Shown one piece after another: positions 15,565 through 24,038 of a stretch of 24,404 nt of DNA (the first letter of the stretch is position 1; every line of letters starts with the position of its first letter). Where the stretch lies: positions 1 to 24,404 of the forward strand of contig NZ_JAZKUD010000061.1 in the NCBI RefSeq assembly GCF_036625275.1. Reading direction: 5' to 3'. The notes under the pieces were generated by a model. That model was not told where the DNA came from. It saw only the letters and a program-made list of their open reading frames with translations, and made no database searches. A program made the translations under genes and the position numbers. Source of the stretch: Accumulibacter sp036625275 (GTDB lineage: Bacteria; Pseudomonadota; Gammaproteobacteria; Burkholderiales; Rhodocyclaceae).

Positions 15565-15589
15565 ATCTCTTGTCTCCTTGCGCCAAGCC

Positions 15590-17551
15590 TCATGACCGTT
15601 GTGGTGGCAGGCGGCGCACGCATTGTTGCAGCCGCTCCAGCAGATCTTCACCGCCATGGCGGCCGTAGCGCAGTTGGGCATAACAGCCGGCGGCTTCGCT
15701 GGTGAGTGCGGCCAGGTCAGGGCGTTCGCGCGCGACCCTTTGCGCGAAGGCCTGTGGCCCTTCCCAGGCTACGCGGCCGACCCCCCGGCGTGCCAGCTGC
15801 GCGCAATAGCGTTGCCAGGCGCGCTGTGCCGGATCGGCGCGACGACGCCGGGGCAGCGTCCAGCATGTGATGATCAGCAGCGCCAGACCACAGAGTATCG
15901 CCAGCGACGCCGTCATGCTCTGCCAGTCGGGGTCGCGCAAGCCAGCCCGTGACAGCAGTTCGCGCTGGCGTTGCGGATTGTAACCGAGCACCCATTGATT
16001 CCAGCTATTGTTGGCCGCTTCCCAACGGTTGCGTAGCTGGCGCAGCCAGGTTGCGTCGAGCCGGACGATGCTCGGCAGGGGCTCGCCTTCAGGCAGCGCG
16101 GCGGCGATTCCCTGTTCGATGCGCGACGGTGCAACCGCCGCCGTTGGATCGATACGCACCCAGCCCTGGCCGGCCAGCCAGATTTCGCTCCAGGCGTGGG
16201 CGTCGGACTGGCGGACGGTGAGATAGCCATCGACCGGATTGATTTCGCCACCCTGGTAGCCGGCGACCACCCGCGCTGGAACCCCGGCCGCGCGCATCAG
16301 GAATACGAACGCCGATGCGTAGTGCTCGCAGAAGCCGCGCCGTGTGACGAACAGGAATTCATCGACAGCGTCTGCGCCGAGCAGTGGCGGGCGCAGGGTG
16401 TAGTGGAAATCTTCCTGGCGGAACATCGAGAGCGCGGCCGCGGCGATTTTCTCCGCTGGCAGCGATTGCCAACTGTTGGCCAGGGCACGCGTGCGCGGAT
16501 TGATCCGTGCTGGTAGTGCCAGTGCCTGTTGCAGAATGGCCGGCGCCTCGACGCGGTTGGCATGATAATCGACCGCCGAAACGAACGATATGCGGGTGCG
16601 GGCGCGCAGCGGTTCGCGCGCCAGGACTTCGAGGGTGGGCGCCAGCGAACTCTCGGGTGGCAGGCTGGTGGCGACATCGAGTGCCAGCAGCCAGCGCTGG
16701 TTGTGCGCTTCGAGAATGCTGGTGTAGGCGTAGGCCGTGCCGCTGGTCTCGATCGTCGGTGCCGGCTTCGGTAGCCTGGTCGGCGGCGTCGTGGTTCGCC
16801 AGGTCGCTCCGTCATAGCTGTCGAAGACCGGGCCGCGCCAGTAGAGATCGGCCTTTGCCGGTGTCTCGCCAGCAAAGCGGCTGCGGAAGGCGATCGCACC
16901 GGACTGGATCAGATGACTGATCGACCCCGGTGACATCTGTTCGGACAGGCCGCTCAGACTGGCACGAGCCTCTTGCGGCACGCCCCAGAGCGGTCCCGTG
17001 ACACGCGGGAAAAGCAGATAGAGGATGAACATGAAAGGCAGGGCCTGCAACAGCAGGCGGGCGGCTTGCCGGGCAGTCGCCATGACTGGCTGGGTGCCGC
17101 CATGCAGGCTGATCAGGGCGCCCGTCAGCAGGGTCATGGCGACCAGCAGCCAGAGACCGGTGGGGATGCTCTGCGAGTAGAAATAGTGGGTCAGCAGGAG
17201 GAAATAACCGAGCATGACGATGACCAGGGCGTCACGCTGGTGGTGCGTTTCCATCGGTTTGAGCGCCATGAACAGGACCAGCATGGCAACACCGGATTCC
17301 TTGCCGAAGAGGCTGTGGAATTGCCAGGCGATGCCCGCGACGCCAGCCATCACCAGCAAGGCCAGCGACCAGCGTGGTGGCAGCGGGCGACGCTGTTGCC
17401 ACAGCCAGGCGCGCCAGAGCAGGCTGCTGGCGACCAGCAGCGACAGCCACGGCGGCAGGTGCTCGGCGTGCGGGCCGGCGGTCGCCAGCGCACTGGTCAA
17501 CAGCCAGGGTACGGCGCCGTGTTCGAGTGCGCGTGGCGGTTGGCGGCTCAT
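15590..17551 (-). CDS. tgpA: TgpA-type membrane transglutaminase-like protein (DUF3488/transglutaminase core)
   Basis: The 653-residue protein begins with about six hydrophobic segments over residues 12-183. A periplasmic transglutaminase-like domain follows, with the catalytic triad intact: C408 in RRGFCEHYASAF, H452 in SDAHAWSEIWL and D468 in VRIDPTAAVAP. A further membrane segment sits near residue 560 (SLAILCGLALLIITCW), and a cytoplasmic tail closes the protein. In Pseudomonas aeruginosa TgpA is essential; its substrate is thought to be envelope-related but is not settled. It overlaps the DUF58 gene by four bases (17548-17551) and sits downstream of moxR, an arrangement found across Proteobacteria. 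The symbol is by family resemblance. Confidence 0.9.
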   Translation of the reverse strand: MSRQPPRALEHGAVPWLLTSALATAGPHAEHLPPWLSLLVASSLLWRAWLWQQRRPLPPRWSLALLVMAGVAGIAWQFHSLFGKESGVAMLVLFMALKPMETHHQRDALVIVMLGYFLLLTHYFYSQSIPTGLWLLVAMTLLTGALISLHGGTQPVMATARQAARLLLQALPFMFILYLLFPRVTGPLWGVPQEARASLSGLSEQMSPGSISHLIQSGAIAFRSRFAGETPAKADLYWRGPVFDSYDGATWRTTTPPTRLPKPAPTIETSGTAYAYTSILEAHNQRWLLALDVATSLPPESSLAPTLEVLAREPLRARTRISFVSAVDYHANRVEAPAILQQALALPARINPRTRALANSWQSLPAEKIAAAALSMFRQEDFHYTLRPPLLGADAVDEFLFVTRRGFCEHYASAFVFLMRAAGVPARVVAGYQGGEINPVDGYLTVRQSDAHAWSEIWLAGQGWVRIDPTAAVAPSRIEQGIAAALPEGEPLPSIVRLDATWLRQLRNRWEAANNSWNQWVLGYNPQRQRELLSRAGLRDPDWQSMTASLAILCGLALLIITCWTLPRRRRADPAQRAWQRYCAQLARRGVGRVAWEGPQAFAQRVARERPDLAALTSEAAGCYAQLRYGRHGGEDLLERLQQCVRRLPPQRS

Positions 17552-18510
17552 GATGCCGTTTCACCGTACAGCGCCAGCGCTTGCAGGCAGTGGGTGCGGT
17601 GCACGCCCCCCTGCGCCGGCGCGATCTGCCGCCCCGGCAGCGTCAGACCGTAGCGTGCCTGCTGTTCGTCGGCGGCCATCACCCAGCCGGCCAGGATCGA
17701 CAAGCGGTCTTCGTGGCCGCGCTCGGGCGGTGTCAGAGACCAGTCGAGCCACAGTTCATCACTGGCCCCACCGGCGAACTGCTTGACCAGCAGCCTCTGT
17801 TCATCGGCGCAGCGGGCGACCGCTTTCCAGGCAATGTGTCGGGTCGGGTCGCTCGGCTGGCGTGGCCGTAAACCGGCGAAGTCCTCCTGGCCGCTATCGC
17901 CGTGGTGGTGATCAGCTTGCGCACCCGGCGATGGCCTTGGCAAGGGGGTGCGTAATGGCCTGGGGTAGACCACGCACGACCAGCACGGGTGCGGGTAGCT
18001 CCAGGCCTGAAACAGACCCAGCGGATAGCGCGTGGCGAGCGTTACTCGCCCCGGGTCGAGGCGGCCACGTTTGCTCGTCGCGTAGGGGATGGCCACGGTC
18101 ACGTTCCCCCGCGCCGGGACATCAACCGTGACCAGCGGCTGCCCGTCAAAGGAAAACTCGAGGGCGCGACGCGGCTCCTTGCGGGCGTTATCCAGTTGCA
18201 GCGGGAAACTCGCCAGATCACCGGCAAAAACCGCTTCGGTGCGTCCCGGAGTCAAGCGCAGGTCGAACAGATTGTGAAAGGTGTGTACCATGGCCACCAG
18301 ACCGAGGCCGGCAAGCAGAAAGATCAGCGCGTGTCCGAGGCTCAGGTTGTAGTTGATGGCGCCGATCAGCATCACCACGAGCACGCCGGCAAACAGGATA
18401 CCGGCGCCCGTCGGCACGATGAAGATTCGGCGTTGCCTGAGCACGATTGGCAACTGCTCGTCACGTGCCAGTCGGAACAGCCAGCGCTGCAAGGCGGCGA
18501 ACAGGGGCAT
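17548..18510 (-). CDS. DUF58 domain protein, membrane-anchored
   Basis: The 320-residue protein has two hydrophobic segments near residues 30-50 and 60-78 (VPTGAGILFAGVLVVMLIGA and ALIFLLAGLGLVAMV). A beta-rich part is followed by the DUF58 hallmark EDFAGLRPRQPSDPTRHIAW near residue 210. DUF58 proteins are regularly encoded beside MoxR AAA+ ATPases and are thought to be clients or adaptors through a von Willebrand-A-like fold. It starts 18 bases after moxR and overlaps tgpA, so the three are one transcription unit. The product probably acts at the inner membrane, between a cytoplasmic ATPase and a periplasmic transglutaminase. The biochemical role is unknown. Confidence 0.88.
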   Translation of the reverse strand: MPLFAALQRWLFRLARDEQLPIVLRQRRIFIVPTGAGILFAGVLVVMLIGAINYNLSLGHALIFLLAGLGLVAMVHTFHNLFDLRLTPGRTEAVFAGDLASFPLQLDNARKEPRRALEFSFDGQPLVTVDVPARGNVTVAIPYATSKRGRLDPGRVTLATRYPLGLFQAWSYPHPCWSCVVYPRPLRTPLPRPSPGAQADHHHGDSGQEDFAGLRPRQPSDPTRHIAWKAVARCADEQRLLVKQFAGGASDELWLDWSLTPPERGHEDRLSILAGWVMAADEQQARYGLTLPGRQIAPAQGGVHRTHCLQALALYGETAS

Positions 18511-18528
18511 CTTTGTGACCCGTGACCG

Positions 18529-19464
18529 TTAGGCAACCGGTAGTGATCGAATCAGGGCGGCGATATCTTCGTTCCCTGCGTAGCCGCCGCTGACCAGTCG
18601 CAAGCGATGACGGGCGACGGCCGGCAGCACCGCCTGCACATCTTCCGGCAGGACCATCTGGCGACCCTCGCTGAATGCCCAGGCGCGCGCCACCGCGAGC
18701 AGTGACAGGGCAGCGCGCGGGCTCAGGCCATGCACCAGCCGGACGTCCTGGCGCGTTGCCTCGACCAGTGCTTGCAGGTAATCGAGTAAAGCCGGCGAAC
18801 TGTAGACCGCAGCCACCTCTTGCTGCATTGCAGCAAATTCGCCCGGACCAAGACAGGTCGCCAGCGTCGGCAACTGTTCGCGCCGGCCACCGCTTTCAAG
18901 CAGCGCCCGTTCGGCGTCGTGGTCCGGGTAGCCGAGTTCGATGCGCAGCAGAAAGCGGTCGAGTTGTGATTCGGGCAAGGGGAACGTGCCGATCTGGGTG
19001 GAAGGGTTCTGTGTGGCGATCACGAAGAAGGGTTCAGGCAGTGGCCGCGTTTCTCCCTCGGTCGTGACCTGTCCTTCTTCCATGGCTTCGAGCAGGGCAC
19101 TCTGCGTCTTCGGGGTGGCGCGATTGATTTCGTCGGCAAGCAGCACCTGCGAGAACACCGGGCCGGGGAGAAACTGGAAATGGCTGCTCTCACGGTCGAA
19201 GATCGAGACTCCGAGAATGTCGGCTGGCAGCATATCGCTTGTGAACTGGATGCGCGAAAACTGGAATCCGAGTACTCGCGCCAGGGTGTGCGCCAGCGTG
19301 GTCTTGCCGACGCCCGGCAGATCTTCGATCAGCAAATGACCTTTCGCCAGAAGACAGCACAGTGCCAGGCGGGTTTGCGTGCTCTTGCCGAGGATCATCG
19401 CGTTGGCGGCGGCAAGAATTCTGGTGACCGGGGAGGGTCTCGTCGTCGGGAGCATGGGTGGCAT
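18529..19464 (-). CDS. MoxR-family AAA+ ATPase
   Basis: The 311-residue protein is a cytoplasmic AAA+ chaperone-like ATPase. Walker A is GVGKTT at 51-56 and Walker B is QVLLADEIN with D111-E112. Sensor 1 ATQNPS follows near 150, and the pattern FPLPESQLDRFLLR near 165 is typical of MoxR. MoxR proteins help assemble or activate complexes, often with DUF58 and von Willebrand-A partners encoded next door, as here. Two starts are possible, ATG 19464 or ATG 19455, and neither has a strong ribosome site. It is first in the leftward moxR-DUF58-tgpA-mltB cluster and divergent from the deacetylase-like gene, with 110 bases between. Confidence 0.92.
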   Translation of the reverse strand: MPPMLPTTRPSPVTRILAAANAMILGKSTQTRLALCCLLAKGHLLIEDLPGVGKTTLAHTLARVLGFQFSRIQFTSDMLPADILGVSIFDRESSHFQFLPGPVFSQVLLADEINRATPKTQSALLEAMEEGQVTTEGETRPLPEPFFVIATQNPSTQIGTFPLPESQLDRFLLRIELGYPDHDAERALLESGGRREQLPTLATCLGPGEFAAMQQEVAAVYSSPALLDYLQALVEATRQDVRLVHGLSPRAALSLLAVARAWAFSEGRQMVLPEDVQAVLPAVARHRLRLVSGGYAGNEDIAALIRSLPVA

Positions 19465-19467
19465 GGC

Positions 19468-19497
19468 TTGTCGTAGTAGCGCAATTGGGATGATAAT
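19468..19497 (+). promoter_or_regulatory. Candidate promoter for the deacetylase-like gene
   Basis: TTGTCG at 19468-19473 (four of six to TTGACA) and GATAAT at 19492-19497 (five of six) are separated by 18 bases. The start point would be near 19504, with a leader of about 70 bases. The divergent moxR promoter is not clear in the same gap. Confidence 0.4.
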
Positions 19498-19574
19498 AAA
19501 CTATCAGCCGACAACTCGATTTCCCGCAGCATCCATCGCCTGTGGCGGGGGTTCTCTGCGATAGAAAGGCCATA

Positions 19575-20501
19575 GTGACCAGCACTGCATTCATCACTCA
19601 TCGCGACTGCCAATTGCACGACATGGGTTCGTATCACCCGGAAGCTCCCGACCGTCTGACCGCGATCAACGACCACATGATCGCGCAGGGTCTGGATTCC
19701 TATTTCGTTTATCACGATGCTCCGCTGGCCACTTTCCAGCAACTCCATCGCGTCCATTCTGCGGCACATCTGGAACGGCTGAAGCGGGCCTCGCCCGAGT
19801 TGGGCATTGTGCACCTCGACCCGGATACGGCCATGAACCGGCATACCTGGCAGGCCGCACTGCGTGCTGCCGGAGCAGGGATCAAGGCGGTCGACCTGGT
19901 GATGGCCGGTGAAGTCGAGAACGCCTTTTGTGCCGTGCGTCCGCCCGGACACCATGCCGAACGGTCGGCGGCGATGGGCTTCTGTTTCTTCAACAATATC
20001 GCCGTGGCAGCAGCCCATGCGCTGGGAGCACATCAGTTGTCGCGCATCGCGATCGTCGATTTTGACGTCCACCACGGCAATGGGACCGAGGACTGCTTCA
20101 AGGGCGATTCGCGCGTGCTGATGGTGGGCACCTTTCAGCATCCGTTCTACCCCTACAGTGGTACCGAACGGCCGGCCTTCAACATGTTGAATGTGCCCCT
20201 CAGCCGGGGAACCGGCGGTGAGGAATTCCGGAATGTGGTGAGTGATATCTGGATGCCGCGCCTGCGGGAGTTCCAGCCGGAGATGATTCTGATCTCGGCG
20301 GGTTTTGACGCCCACTACGAGGACGAGATGGGCGGCCTGAAATTTCTCGAAAAAGATTACGCCTGGGTCACCGTACAACTGAAGCAGCTTGCCGAAGAAT
20401 GCGCCCAGAAGCGGATCGTGTCGATGCTCGAAGGAGGTTACTCGCTGTCGGCGCTGGCGCGCAGCGTGGTCGCTCATCTTCGGGTTCTGGCCGAAATCTG
20501 A
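19575..20501 (+). CDS. Class II histone deacetylase-like / acetylpolyamine amidohydrolase family protein
   Basis: The 308-residue protein has the zinc deacetylase signature. It includes RPPGHHAE with H126-H127, GFCFFNNIAVAA, DFDVHHGNGTED with zinc ligands D164 and H166, SAGFDAH with ligand D245, and EGGYS with catalytic Y289. Bacterial members remove acetyl or similar acyl groups from polyamines, small amides or protein lysines. The presence of Y289, rather than the His of class IIa, predicts full activity; the substrate cannot be told. The start is GTG 19575, with GAAAGG about five bases upstream; another GTG at 19542 is less well placed. It is divergent from moxR and 139 bases before dapA. 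Confidence 0.9.
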   Translation: MTSTAFITHRDCQLHDMGSYHPEAPDRLTAINDHMIAQGLDSYFVYHDAPLATFQQLHRVHSAAHLERLKRASPELGIVHLDPDTAMNRHTWQAALRAAGAGIKAVDLVMAGEVENAFCAVRPPGHHAERSAAMGFCFFNNIAVAAAHALGAHQLSRIAIVDFDVHHGNGTEDCFKGDSRVLMVGTFQHPFYPYSGTERPAFNMLNVPLSRGTGGEEFRNVVSDIWMPRLREFQPEMILISAGFDAHYEDEMGGLKFLEKDYAWVTVQLKQLAEECAQKRIVSMLEGGYSLSALARSVVAHLRVLAEI

Positions 20502-20573
20502 GACAGGTGTGCAAGTGCCGGGACGTTCTGTGGGCGGCCATTGTTTTTCGTCGCCAGGGTGTCTTCTTTCGGT

Positions 20574-20614
20574 TAGAATCCAATGTTCGATTTCCACCGG
20601 GAAGACTTCCCGGT
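20574..20614 (+). promoter_or_regulatory. Candidate dapA promoter -10 and leader hairpin
   Basis: TAGAAT at 20574-20579 fits a -10; no good -35 is seen. Directly after the expected start, ACCGGGAA (20596-20603) pairs perfectly with TTCCCGGT (20607-20614) over a three-base loop. It is not followed by a T tract and no known riboswitch fold was recognised. Confidence 0.35.
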
Positions 20615-20640
20615 AAGTTTGCTAGGCGCCCTCCAAGACC

Positions 20641-21519
20641 ATGATTACCGGATCGATTGTAGCGATTGTCACCCCCATGCATGCCGACGGGAGTCTCGAC
20701 CTGCCCGGCCTGCGCCGCCTGATCGATTTCCATGTGCAGCAAGGGACCGACGCCATTGTCATTGTCGGTACGACGGGTGAATCGCCGACGGTCAACTTCG
20801 AGGAACACTGCGAACTGATCCGTGTTGCCGTTGACCAGGCAGCCGGTCGTATCCCGATGATTGCCGGCACGGGCGCCAATTCGACGACCGAAGCGATCGA
20901 GCTGGCGCGTTTTGCCCGCCAGGCCGGCGCCGATGCCGCGCTGTCGGTGGTGCCGTACTACAACAAGCCGACACAGGAAGGGCTGTATCGCCATTTTCGG
21001 GCGATTGCCGAGGCCGTCGATCTGCCGGTGATTCTCTATAATGTGCCGGGTCGAACGGTCGCCGATCTGAGCAATGAAACCGCGCTGCGCCTGGCTGAAA
21101 TACCGAATATCGTCGGGATCAAGGACGCCACTGGCAATATGGATCGTGGCATCGAGCTGATCGCCCGCGCACCCGCCGGTTTTGCCGTTTATAGTGGCGA
21201 TGATGCCAGTGCCTGCGCCCTGATTCTGATGGGTGCAAGCGGCGACATCTCGGTAGTCGCCAACATTGCGCCACGCCTGATGCACGAGATGTGCGCCGCT
21301 GCGCTGGCTGGCGACGCCATCCAGGCGCGCGCTCTGAATGCCCGCCTGCTCGGTCTGCATCGGCAACTGTTCTGCGAAGCGAACCCGATCCCTGTCAAGT
21401 GGGCATGCCAGCAACTGGGCTTGATCGACGGTGGGCTGCGGCTGCCGCTGACGCCACTTTCGCCGGATTTTCACGCACGTGTCCGTGCCGCCATGCAGCA
21501 GGCGGGCGTATTGGTCTAG
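20641..21519 (+). CDS. dapA: 4-hydroxy-tetrahydrodipicolinate synthase
   Basis: The 292-residue enzyme joins pyruvate and aspartate semialdehyde, the first committed step to lysine and meso-diaminopimelate for peptidoglycan. The Schiff-base lysine is K161 in GIKDATGN. The triad is T45 in GTTGES, Y133 in YNVPGRT, and Y107 from VVPYYNKP. R138 lies at the substrate entrance. Length and motifs match the E. coli enzyme. The ATG at 20641 has only a weak ribosome site. bamC follows after 14 bases, the usual dapA-bamC pairing of Proteobacteria. Confidence 0.97.
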   Translation: MITGSIVAIVTPMHADGSLDLPGLRRLIDFHVQQGTDAIVIVGTTGESPTVNFEEHCELIRVAVDQAAGRIPMIAGTGANSTTEAIELARFARQAGADAALSVVPYYNKPTQEGLYRHFRAIAEAVDLPVILYNVPGRTVADLSNETALRLAEIPNIVGIKDATGNMDRGIELIARAPAGFAVYSGDDASACALILMGASGDISVVANIAPRLMHEMCAAALAGDAIQARALNARLLGLHRQLFCEANPIPVKWACQQLGLIDGGLRLPLTPLSPDFHARVRAAMQQAGVLV

Positions 21520-21533
21520 GGTCAGGTGGTCAA

Positions 21534-22670
21534 ATGAATCCTGCCGTATCGCGCTGTCTCGCCGCGCTTCTGCTGCTGGCTGGTTGCAGCGGTTCCCTGC
21601 TTGAGCCCAAGCGAATCGAGTACAAGACGGCGTCGGCCACCAATGTGCCGTCGCTGGAAGTACCTCCTGACCTGACTTCACCTGCGCGCGATGACCGTTA
21701 TGCCGTACCGGATACCCTCGGCAAGGGGACAGCGACCTACTCGGCGTACTCCGCAGAACGGTCACCACAGGCCCGGGCGCAGCAGAAGAGCGAGGTTCTG
21801 CCGGTCGTCGACCGGGCGCACATCGAACGTTCCGGCAATCAGCGCTGGCTGGTGGCTGCAGGGGCACCGGACAAGCTCTGGGGGCAGGTCAAGGACTTCT
21901 GGCAGGAAACCGGTTTCGTGATCAAGCTCGAACTGCCTGATGCCGGGGTGATGGAAACCGACTGGGCCGAGAACCGTGCCAAAATCGAGCAGGATTTCAT
22001 CCGCAACCTGCTTGGCAAACTGATCGACTCGGTCTATTCGACGGCCGAGCGCGACAAATTCCGCACTCGTCTGGAGCCGGGAAGCACGCCGGGGACGACC
22101 GACATCTTCATCAGTCATCGCGGCATGTACGAGATTTACGTGACCGAGGGCAAGGATCAGACCAAGTGGCAGCCACGTCCGGCTGATCCGGAACTCGAAG
22201 CGGAGATGCTGCGCCGCCTGATGATTCGCCTCGGAAGCGACGAAAAGCGTGCGACCGAGGCCATTCGGGCTGCACAACAAAAACCCGTCGAGCGAGCACG
22301 CCTGGCGCGCGGTGCCGACGGTGCCGGAACCCTCGAGGTCGAGGAATCGTTCGATCGTGCCTGGCGTCGAGTCGGTCTGGCGCTGGACAGGGTGGGTTTC
22401 ACGGTTGAAGACCGGGATCGTTCCAGGGGCCTTTACTTTGTCCGTTATGTCGACCCCGAAAGTGACAACGAGAAGAAGGGAGACACCTTCTTGTCGAGGC
22501 TCAATCCTTTCAAGAGCAGTTCGGTCAACAAGATACAAATCCAGTACCGCATCTTCATTCGTGAAGCCGGCAGCCTGTCGACCGTCCAGGTGCTCTCGCC
22601 CGAGGGGGGTGTCGACCAATCCGAGACGGCGAAGAAGATTCTCAATCTGCTCTACGATCAGTTGAAGTAG
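21534..22670 (+). CDS. bamC: Outer membrane assembly lipoprotein BamC
   Basis: The 378-residue protein is a lipoprotein of the BAM complex, which folds beta-barrel proteins into the outer membrane. The signal ends LLLLAGC, giving lipidation at C18, and the disordered N-terminal part has PSLEVPPDLTSPARDDRYAVP, the conserved BamC segment that binds BamD. Two helix-grip domains follow, at about 95-220 (RWLVAAGAPDKLWGQVKDFW) and 265-378. AGGTGGT lies before the ATG at a good distance. It is slightly longer than E. coli BamC (about 344). It lies 14 bases after dapA, so it is likely co-transcribed. Confidence 0.92.
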   Translation: MNPAVSRCLAALLLLAGCSGSLLEPKRIEYKTASATNVPSLEVPPDLTSPARDDRYAVPDTLGKGTATYSAYSAERSPQARAQQKSEVLPVVDRAHIERSGNQRWLVAAGAPDKLWGQVKDFWQETGFVIKLELPDAGVMETDWAENRAKIEQDFIRNLLGKLIDSVYSTAERDKFRTRLEPGSTPGTTDIFISHRGMYEIYVTEGKDQTKWQPRPADPELEAEMLRRLMIRLGSDEKRATEAIRAAQQKPVERARLARGADGAGTLEVEESFDRAWRRVGLALDRVGFTVEDRDRSRGLYFVRYVDPESDNEKKGDTFLSRLNPFKSSSVNKIQIQYRIFIREAGSLSTVQVLSPEGGVDQSETAKKILNLLYDQLK

Positions 22671-22760
22671 GGCTCAGCATCATCGCCACAGACCTGGATT
22701 CTTCCGAGCAACAGCGATTGTTGGCGCTCATCATTTCGAGAGGCTCCGCGACCTGTACGA

Positions 22761-23531
22761 ATGATCCGTTTCGCATCGCTGGGTAGCGGCAGTCGGGGTA
22801 ACGCCCTGCTTGTCGAGGCCGGCAAGACGAAAGTATTGCTCGACTGCGGCTTTTCGGCACGCACGGCGACCGCGAGGTTGGCCAGACTGGATGCTGTTCC
22901 GGATGAACTGGCCGCGATCGTGGTGACGCACGAGCATGCTGATCACGTGGCGGGCGTTTTTGCCTTCGCTCGAAATTACCAACTCACGGTTTATCTGACG
23001 CACGGCACCTATGCCGCAGCGTCGCGTGGCAGGAGCACCTTACCCGCATGCCGGCTGATCGACGGTCATACCTGCTTTGCGATCGGCGATCTTGAAGTAC
23101 GGCCCTTTCCGGTGCCGCACGATGCGCGCGAACCCGTTCAGTATGCGTTCAGCGACGGTCAGCATTGTCTTGGCGTGCTCACCGATAGCGGCTCGATTAC
23201 GCCCCACATCGTTGATGTTCTGGGTGCCTGCGACGGGCTGGTACTGGAATGCAACCACGACCAGGCGCTGCTTGCTGTGTCGAGTTATCCGGTGCGGCTC
23301 AAGCAGCGCATCGCTGGGCGCTTCGGTCATCTGGAGAACGGTCAGGCAGCAGCCCTCTTGCGGCAGGTCGATACCCAGCGCTTGCAGCATCTGGTCGCGG
23401 CACACCTGAGCCAGGAGAATAACCGGCCAGAACTGGCTGCCAGGGCTCTGGCATCGGTTCTGGGCTGCAACGAGGACTGGATCGCCGTGGCCGACCAGGA
23501 AACCGGTTTCGACTGGCGGCAACTGCGCTGA
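22761..23531 (+). CDS. Metallo-beta-lactamase fold hydrolase, WalJ/YycJ-like
   Basis: The 256-residue protein has the HxHxDH zinc motif THEHADHVAG (H57, H59, D61, H62), a later histidine in FPVPHDAREP, an LGVLTDSG strand with the bridging aspartate and a VAAHLSQENN segment. The start IRFASLGSGSRGNALLVE is typical of the YycJ/WalJ subgroup, which includes nuclease-like and cell-wall-linked hydrolases. The exact reaction is unknown; nucleic acid or phosphodiester hydrolysis is plausible. It starts 90 bases after bamC with no strong promoter or ribosome site, so it may be read from the dapA-bamC message. A strong terminator lies just after its stop. Confidence 0.88.
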   Translation: MIRFASLGSGSRGNALLVEAGKTKVLLDCGFSARTATARLARLDAVPDELAAIVVTHEHADHVAGVFAFARNYQLTVYLTHGTYAAASRGRSTLPACRLIDGHTCFAIGDLEVRPFPVPHDAREPVQYAFSDGQHCLGVLTDSGSITPHIVDVLGACDGLVLECNHDQALLAVSSYPVRLKQRIAGRFGHLENGQAAALLRQVDTQRLQHLVAAHLSQENNRPELAARALASVLGCNEDWIAVADQETGFDWRQLR

Positions 23532-23543
23532 TCGTGATGTGCA

Positions 23544-23585
23544 CAGGCAAGAAAAAGCCGGCGCAAGCCGGCTTTTTCTTGCCTG
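23544..23585. terminator. Bidirectional intrinsic terminator
   Basis: A near-perfect stem of 19 base pairs runs 23544-23562 with 23567-23585 and a four-base loop GCAA. The core is AAAAAGCCGGC facing GCCGGCTTTTT, so each strand ends in a T tract. It sits between the convergent hydrolase gene (stop 23531) and small lipoprotein gene (stop 23596) and can serve both. Confidence 0.93.
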
Positions 23586-23595
23586 GACAGACAGG

Positions 23596-23925
23596 TTACT
23601 TCTTCATTGCGTCCTTGGCTGCATCGGCAGCACCCTGAGCGGCAGCGCCAGCAACTTCTTTGGCCTTGTCGGCTACGGCTTCGGCGGCTGGCTTGGCCGC
23701 ATCGGCTGGCTTGGCCGCATCGGCTGGCTTGGCCGCATCGGCAGCGGGAGCAGCAGCTGGGGCGGCGGCCGCCGGAGCAGCGGCAGGGGCAGCAGCCGGA
23801 GCGGCAGCAGGGGCAGCGGCCGGAGCAGCAGCGGCAGGGGCTGCGGCCGGCTTGGCTTCTTCCTTCTTGCCACAGGCGGTAACAGCAAGAGCGATCAGCG
23901 CAGCAACGAGCAGGGAGTTTTTCAT
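23596..23925 (-). CDS. Small Ala/Pro-rich lipoprotein, function unknown
   Basis: The 109-residue protein starts MKNSLLVAALIALAVTACGK, a signal with a lipobox (VTAC) giving lipidation at C18. It continues KKEEAKP, then a long run of Ala-Ala-Pro repeats, three AKPADA units, and a closing amphipathic Ala/Lys helix ending AKDAMKK. AAGGAA lies nine bases before the ATG, which fixes the start. The repeats suggest an extended linker and a helical tail, as in small outer-membrane lipoproteins that reach peptidoglycan or partners, though this is inference. No enzyme motif is present. It has its own candidate promoter and ends at the bidirectional terminator. Confidence 0.8.
   Translation of the reverse strand: MKNSLLVAALIALAVTACGKKEEAKPAAAPAAAAPAAAPAAAPAAAPAAAPAAAAPAAAPAADAAKPADAAKPADAAKPAAEAVADKAKEVAGAAAQGAADAAKDAMKK
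23690..23743. repeat. Three tandem 18-bp units in the lipoprotein gene
   Basis: GGCTTGGCCGCATCGGCT is repeated at 23690-23707 and 23708-23725, and once more with one change at 23726-23743. Each unit encodes six residues (AKPADA frame on the minus strand), so copy-number change would stay in frame. Confidence 0.9.
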
Positions 23926-24009
23926 AATGGGGTTCCTTATCGACAATAAAATGGTTACAACGAGCCAAAAGCTTAATGGTTGACCGGCGAGCACGTCGAC
24001 CAACTCATA

Positions 24010-24038
24010 ATTCTAGCATCGATCCGCCGAGCTGACGC
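24010..24038 (-). promoter_or_regulatory. Candidate extended -10 promoter of the small lipoprotein gene
   Basis: The minus strand has TGCTAGAAT, an extended -10 with TAGAAT at 24010-24015. The -35 at 24033-24038 is GCGTCA, three of six. Transcription would start near 24003, leaving a leader of about 78 bases before the lipoprotein ATG. The next 160 bases are AT-rich, unlike the rest of the window, and include GTAAA/TTTAC arms at 24112-24127. Confidence 0.45.

Noticed and set aside
15589..15599. A third copy of the dispersed hairpin arm (TCATGACCGTT)
   Set aside because: Only 11 bases match and there is no second arm nearby, so coincidence with the tgpA stop region is more likely.
16973..17653. 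Gln/Arg-rich forward frame of 226 codons over the tgpA start
   Set aside because: It is the antisense of the membrane segments of TgpA and of the DUF58 end, with no start signal or family.
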